Source: Heliopora coerulea (lineage: Eukaryota; Cnidaria; Anthozoa; Scleralcyonacea; Helioporidae). Taken from it: a stretch of 64,000 nt of DNA. Under the pieces are notes generated by a model that did not search any database, had not been told where the DNA came from, and was given only the letters and a program-made list of their open reading frames with translations. The position numbers and the translations under genes were made by a program. Location: the NCBI GenBank assembly GCA_030142905.1, contig JASJOG010000138.1, positions 326,501 to 390,500 of the forward strand. Direction: 5' to 3'. Positions 59,901 through 64,000 of the stretch are shown here, piece by piece. Position 1 is the stretch's first letter; the number at the start of each line of letters is the position of its first letter.

Positions 59901-62900
59901 TGAATGAATGATCTGAAAAGTTCTCAACATTTGGATCTATTAAACTGCATCAATCTGTGTTAAGTTTTACTGTGCTTACGATATTGTGTAGAAGTTTTGA
60001 GCAATTGTCTCTCCTTTTGATTGCTGGATTGCCACAATTTCCACCACACCACTTTGAACTGTCTGAATACTGCCTGCTTTGAAACAAAGTTTGTGCTTGC
60101 GAAGAGCTTTTTCTCCTGCTAAAAAAAAGGATTAGAGCTGTTAGACAAAAGGTAAAAGTCCAGCTTATATGCTACTTGTGTTAAAACCTTGCCTTAGAAA
60201 CAATAATACTTAGTACTAAGATAGATGAATGATCTTCAAGCTCTGTACTCAGAAAATGATTTCTGAGCCCCAGATGGGGATCGAACCCGCAACCTTCTGA
60301 TGACTGGTGAGACACTAACCATTGAGCTACCGAGACTCAGATGGTGAGCTAAGGTGCAAGTTTGATATATATGTGTGACATAGGTGGAAGCCACTATATA
60401 TTATGTATTATATTATTATATATTATATTATATATATATCATTTTTAATATATAGTGGCTTCTGCTTAGGTCGCACATATATATCAATAATATTAATAGT
60501 ATTACTATTAATACTATTAATAGTAATACTGCTAATAACAATAATACTAGCCTAATGACAATACCACAAATAAAAATATTATTACTAATAACTAAAATAA
60601 TGACATCACTCATAGTACCATATCACTATGAAATAAAGATGGAATTCAAAATAAAAGAATTGTTTCAATCATTCATGACCAACTAAAATTGAAAGTTTAA
60701 TCAAACAATATTTTTACTAACCATCATTTTTGCAACTTGTTATGGCAGTGAAATCACGAGGAATGGGATCCTTTTCTTTAACAATATTTAAATCAGTAAT
60801 TACAGTGTTGGAACCCTGAAATGAGATGTTTATTAATTAGACACTTCTTTACTTTGCTGTCATAATAAAAGGGGTTGTTTCAAAGCCTGTGACCAAAGAA
60901 CTCTGGTATGAATCTATTAAATATATTAGCAATAAAATGATATAACAACAACAACAATAACAACAACAGTCGTTTTACGGCTGTATTGCCTGCTTATGCA
61001 GGCTCTACACAGCAGCCTTCTCCACCTCTCCCTATCCTTCACATCTTCCCTTTTCAACCTGCACTCTCTCATTTCCTTTTCCACCACCTGGCTCCATGTC
61101 ATCCTCAGCCTTCCCCATCCTCTCTTACCTTCCACCTCAAATGACATGATCTTTTTCACCCAATCATCATCATCCTTCCACAGCACATGTCCCAACCATT
61201 TTAACCTATTCTGTTTCATGGCGTCAGACACTGACTCAATCCCCATTCTTTCCCTTAGCTCTGCACTTGGCACTCTATCCCTCAGTGATACACCACACCT
61301 CCATCTCACCATCCTCATCTCCTTACATCCCAATCTCCCACTTTGCTTTGCCACCATGGCCCATGTTTCACTTCCATACATCAAAGCACTCCTCACACAT
61401 GTCACATACAGGTTGCCCTTCAGCTTAAGTGACACTTCCTTCCTTGGCAAGATCCCTGATAACTCCTTAAACTTCCTCCACGAACAACATGCCCTTGCCA
61501 CAGATGCAGAATTCACTCCTCCACCCCCCATTCAGCATATCACCCAGGTAACAAAACTTTCCAACATTCTCTAAGTGAACCCCATTTCCCAGATCCAAGC
61601 TCTCCTCCACATTCCCACTCTCTTCATCACCTACTCTTTCACACATCTTGCACACAAACATATCCTCAGCTCTAACCAGAGAGCCCTTCACACCTGAGCA
61701 CAGCTTGCATACCCACCCACTGCATCCCGTACATCTGATAGAATTGCTCCCAACACCCTTTCCACATACAGTAGATGGCCACTTCCCCAGTCAATCAACA
61801 TCATCACAATTTTTCCCTGACACCATCACCTTTGTCTTACCAATGTTCATCTTCACAATAGCAGGTAGTAATTGTAAGTTTACTACTTCAGGGATCGTCA
61901 ACCCTGCCTATGCAAGACCTGAGTTCAACTGGCTCCAGTTGACAGCACTTGGTATGGGCCCCTACTCAGGGTGACAAGTCACCTGCTGCCTTGTAGGTTA
62001 TGCCTTTTTAGGCAAAGGCTAAGGGTCCTCCCCCAACAGAAAAGGTTGGCACCGGGAAGGGCATCCAGCCATAATAATCTCAAGCCTCAAAACGCTTAAT
62101 ATGGCAGTCAATAAAATGATATAAGTTGTGCTTATATCTGTAGCTCAAACCACAAAAATAACTGTCCTTAGGAACTAACTGTGGAATAACTCATGAATAA
62201 AATAATTCAATTACATAGGAAGAGGAAGGGAACTGGAACAGTCTTCCACTTCCACCATCTCCATATGCAAAACTTCATAAGTTGTGACAGGATTATTGGC
62301 TACATATTGTGATAATGACATTACGACCAGGATGAATAACACTGACCAACTTACAATATTATTCATCGTTGTTTTGGCAAAATTGTTCAACATTGATGAA
62401 GCAACAAGGACTGTTCATGGCTTTGGGAACAAGGAAAAATAAAGCTATGATTATACCCTGTAATATAGTTAACACAACTGTTTTACTTTTGAATGAGTTG
62501 CAAAGATGTTGTTGGCTGAACAATGTGGTAACATAACATGTAGCACAAAATTTTTGCAGAGTGCAGCATAACATTGTATAAAATGTGCAGCTGTAGGGAA
62601 TATATGGTGGCCACCTAAGCTGCAGTGGGTAAAAGATGTGAATAAGTTTGCTACCATGAACAAAGTTAGTTTATTGACCCATTAACAGGGAGACAGTCCA
62701 CTCTATTGAACAAAATTATAAAGTGTACCATTGGCCCTTAATCCTTTCATGCATACTGTTATTGTACAAAAACAAATTACAACAGAAGAAGCAATGAAAG
62801 AACAAAAATGGAAAACAAAATAGAATAAAGAATAAAAGTATAAAAAATAATGCACAAAAAGGTTAATGGGTTAATATTATTGTGGTGAATACTAAGGTCT

Positions 62901-63221
62901 TTGTAGATTAATATAGAATGAAGTTTTGATAGCAATCAGTCATTTTGTGGCTTTGACTGTACTGTTAAATGACTTTCTTCATTTTTAAGAGGGTCATATA
63001 TAGGCATAATTTTTGGTTACAGTATATACTAATATATGTACATACAAATGACTGTCAATAAAATATGACCTTACAGTAAAACTTTCAGATTAAATAGTTT
63101 TAAATTTCATATAATTAATTTTGCTCACAGGGTTTCTGGCAAAACACAGATAGCGTTCTCCTCGTTTAACCAAAGATCCCTCAAATAGGTCTGCATCATT
63201 GCCATTTACTGTGACAGAAAC
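56908..63221 (-). CDS. MVB12-like MABP-domain protein (ESCRT-I subunit), partial
   Basis: Minus-strand exons in phase: 63221-63129, 60815-60722, 60118-59980, 59621-59502, 58329-58181, then less certain 57250-57161 and 56942-56908. The first three or four form a MABP domain: VNGNDADLFEGSLVKRGERYLCF, VITDLNIVKEKDPIPRDFTAI, EKALRKHKLCFKAG, GVVEIVAIQQSKGETIAQNFYTI and NGLNICY. A Tyr/Pro-rich linker follows (PYRPPNIQPSYPAPPNPG, HSHHGGYPTIPGPSTYQKT). The last short exon encodes RTCSIDDIEKK, resembling the end of the UMA motif of MVB12 proteins. Known family role: multivesicular body subunit 12 joins ESCRT-I at endosomes and helps sort ubiquitinated cargo; MABP binds acidic membranes. The first exon is outside the window or missed, and the terminal exon was not found. 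Exon 57250-57161 has a weak acceptor. Confidence 0.7.
59320..59464. repeat. 63-bp-arm palindrome in an intron of the MVB12-like gene
   Basis: Arms 59320-59382 and 59402-59464 with a 19-nt loop. The inner part pairs almost perfectly (TGATCATGGTATCAAAACAT against ATGTTTTGATACCGTGATCA type) and the outer part has mismatches. It sits about 40 bp from exon 59502-59621 on the donor side. Confidence 0.75.
60205..60480 (-). repeat. tRNA-derived SINE family 1 with an inverted end
   Basis: tRNA-like head on the minus strand at 60266-60336 with the usual body and tail. The tail GGTGGAAGCCACTATATAT (60384-60402) is answered by ATATAGTGGCTTCTGCTTAG near 60450-60470 across an AT-rich centre, so the end is folded back. 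Confidence 0.75.
60946..62108 (-). mobile_element. 5'-truncated LINE with 16-bp target-site duplication
   Basis: Flanked by CAATAAAATGATATAA at 60930-60945 and 62109-62124. The minus strand reads the C-terminal end of a LINE ORF2: MNIGKTKVMVSGKNC, a cysteine cluster SIRCTGCSGWVCKLCSGVKG, then FCYLGDML, GSETWAM, RWRCGVSLRDR and NRLKWLGHVL. It closes with a (TTG/TTA)n tail near the left duplication. A frameshift breaks the frame near 61500. Reverse transcriptase core absent. In an intron of the MVB12-like gene, in sense orientation with it. The class (RTE-like or related) is inferred from the tail. Confidence 0.88.
62671..62745. repeat. Diverged short MITE-like repeat, TTAACCC family
   Basis: TTGACCCATTAACAGGGAGA on the left and GGCCCTTAATCC on the right, similar to the ends of the copy at 136-238. 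Confidence 0.35.
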
Positions 63222-64000
63222 CTATAGTTTGGAGAAACATCCATTTAAAGGTTAAATAAAGATAAATGGCAACAAGAGATGAAAAAAGCCCCAAAAAACT
63301 GCGACATAATTATTTTGAAATCACCTGGTGTTAGTCCTGGTAAAACAAGAGAAAACTTAATGAGGCAGAATGGAGTGAAAAAAATTTATAAAAACAACTT
63401 AATACAATTCCTGCCTGGTAAATCCTTGGTCAGTATTAACCCTTTCCCTACTGACCCCTGGGGAGATGAACGACATCAGTTTTCCTAAGGTCAATGACGA
63501 GACTCTGTATTTTGTAGTGAAAATCAAAATATATATGCTCAGTAGATTTAATACCCTTATGGGCCTGTAAAAGGTGAATTTACTCATTCTAGATAATTAT
63601 ATAGTAGGAACTTATCTAGTGCAAGACTCCCAACTGCATAATTTCACAAAATTATAGATCACTGTTTCACGACTATTCGTGCTACGTTCCTATTTTCTAG
63701 CCCTAAATTTTAATACATGGAAGTAGAACTTGGCTATGAGGCGAGTCACCAAGACATTCAGCATTCAAAATAAATAACAAAAGTTGAGCTTGAATACTGG
63801 AAGATGAATATTGAGCAAGAAACCTGTACAAGAAACAGACTGAGCAGTCATTTGAAAGCCAAACGACAGTTCCCATTAACAGAGAAATTTCATTGACACC
63901 ACAGAACGTCGTTATAACTTTAGTAATTTCTGTTGTTAAATGTGTGTAACTCTAAAACATGTGCTATGTCTCGTTATCCTTTTAAAGTCACCAAGAAAGG
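63222..64000. other. Intron or upstream region of the MVB12-like gene
   Basis: The exon at 63129-63221 is preceded by an acceptor, so an upstream exon must exist, but none with MABP-like sequence was found here. No other feature. Confidence 0.4.

Noticed and set aside
61000..61974. 192- and 108-residue plus-strand ORFs rich in Ser/Leu/Pro
   Set aside because: They are the antisense of the LINE coding region at 60946-62108.

Overview
The window is animal nuclear DNA: intron-rich, AT-rich, with GT-AG splicing and repeat-filled introns. Five multi-exon genes can be spliced by hand into continuous reading frames, plus one intronless ORF. The gene set (a discoidin-domain receptor tyrosine kinase, an axonemal microtubule inner protein, GNL1, an MVB12-like ESCRT-I subunit) and the abundance of Penelope-like elements and tRNA-derived SINEs suit an early-branching or other invertebrate metazoan. 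A cnidarian such as a coral is my guess, an inference and not a demonstration.

Layout. 519-10163 (+): discoidin domain receptor kinase, 5' end outside the window, with LINE, Penelope and SINE insertions in its introns and a 20-bp minisatellite in its probable 3'UTR. 14569-15177 (-): intronless ORF of unknown function. 16365-19139 (+): CIMIP2/FAM166-type ciliary protein, tail-to-tail with 19870-29519 (-): complete 16-exon GNL1, a circularly permuted GTPase, whose intron 10 carries a 1.37-kb Penelope palindrome. 29871-37295 (+): nuclear protein with an unusual GATA-like zinc finger and a Gln-rich C-terminus, head-to-head with GNL1 across about 350 bp. 39690-49490: satellite array of about 168-bp monomers whose centre is a 7-monomer, 1175-bp higher-order repeat. 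49870-57100: repeat-dense zone (palindromic 141-bp tandem repeat, Penelope fragment, tRNA-SINE arrays, microsatellites). 56908-63221 (-): MVB12-like MABP-domain gene, with first and last exons not found and a LINE bounded by a 16-bp target-site duplication in one intron.

The genes are independent housekeeping, signalling and cilium genes and do not form one pathway. The most unusual signals are structural. First, the satellite has a homogenised higher-order core and decaying edges, as centromeric alpha satellite does. Second, at least ten repeats of unrelated classes occur as head-to-head inverted pairs. Third, several Penelope ends carry hammerhead-ribozyme-like cores. Splice sites, motifs and repeat arms were read by eye; no alignment or search was run.
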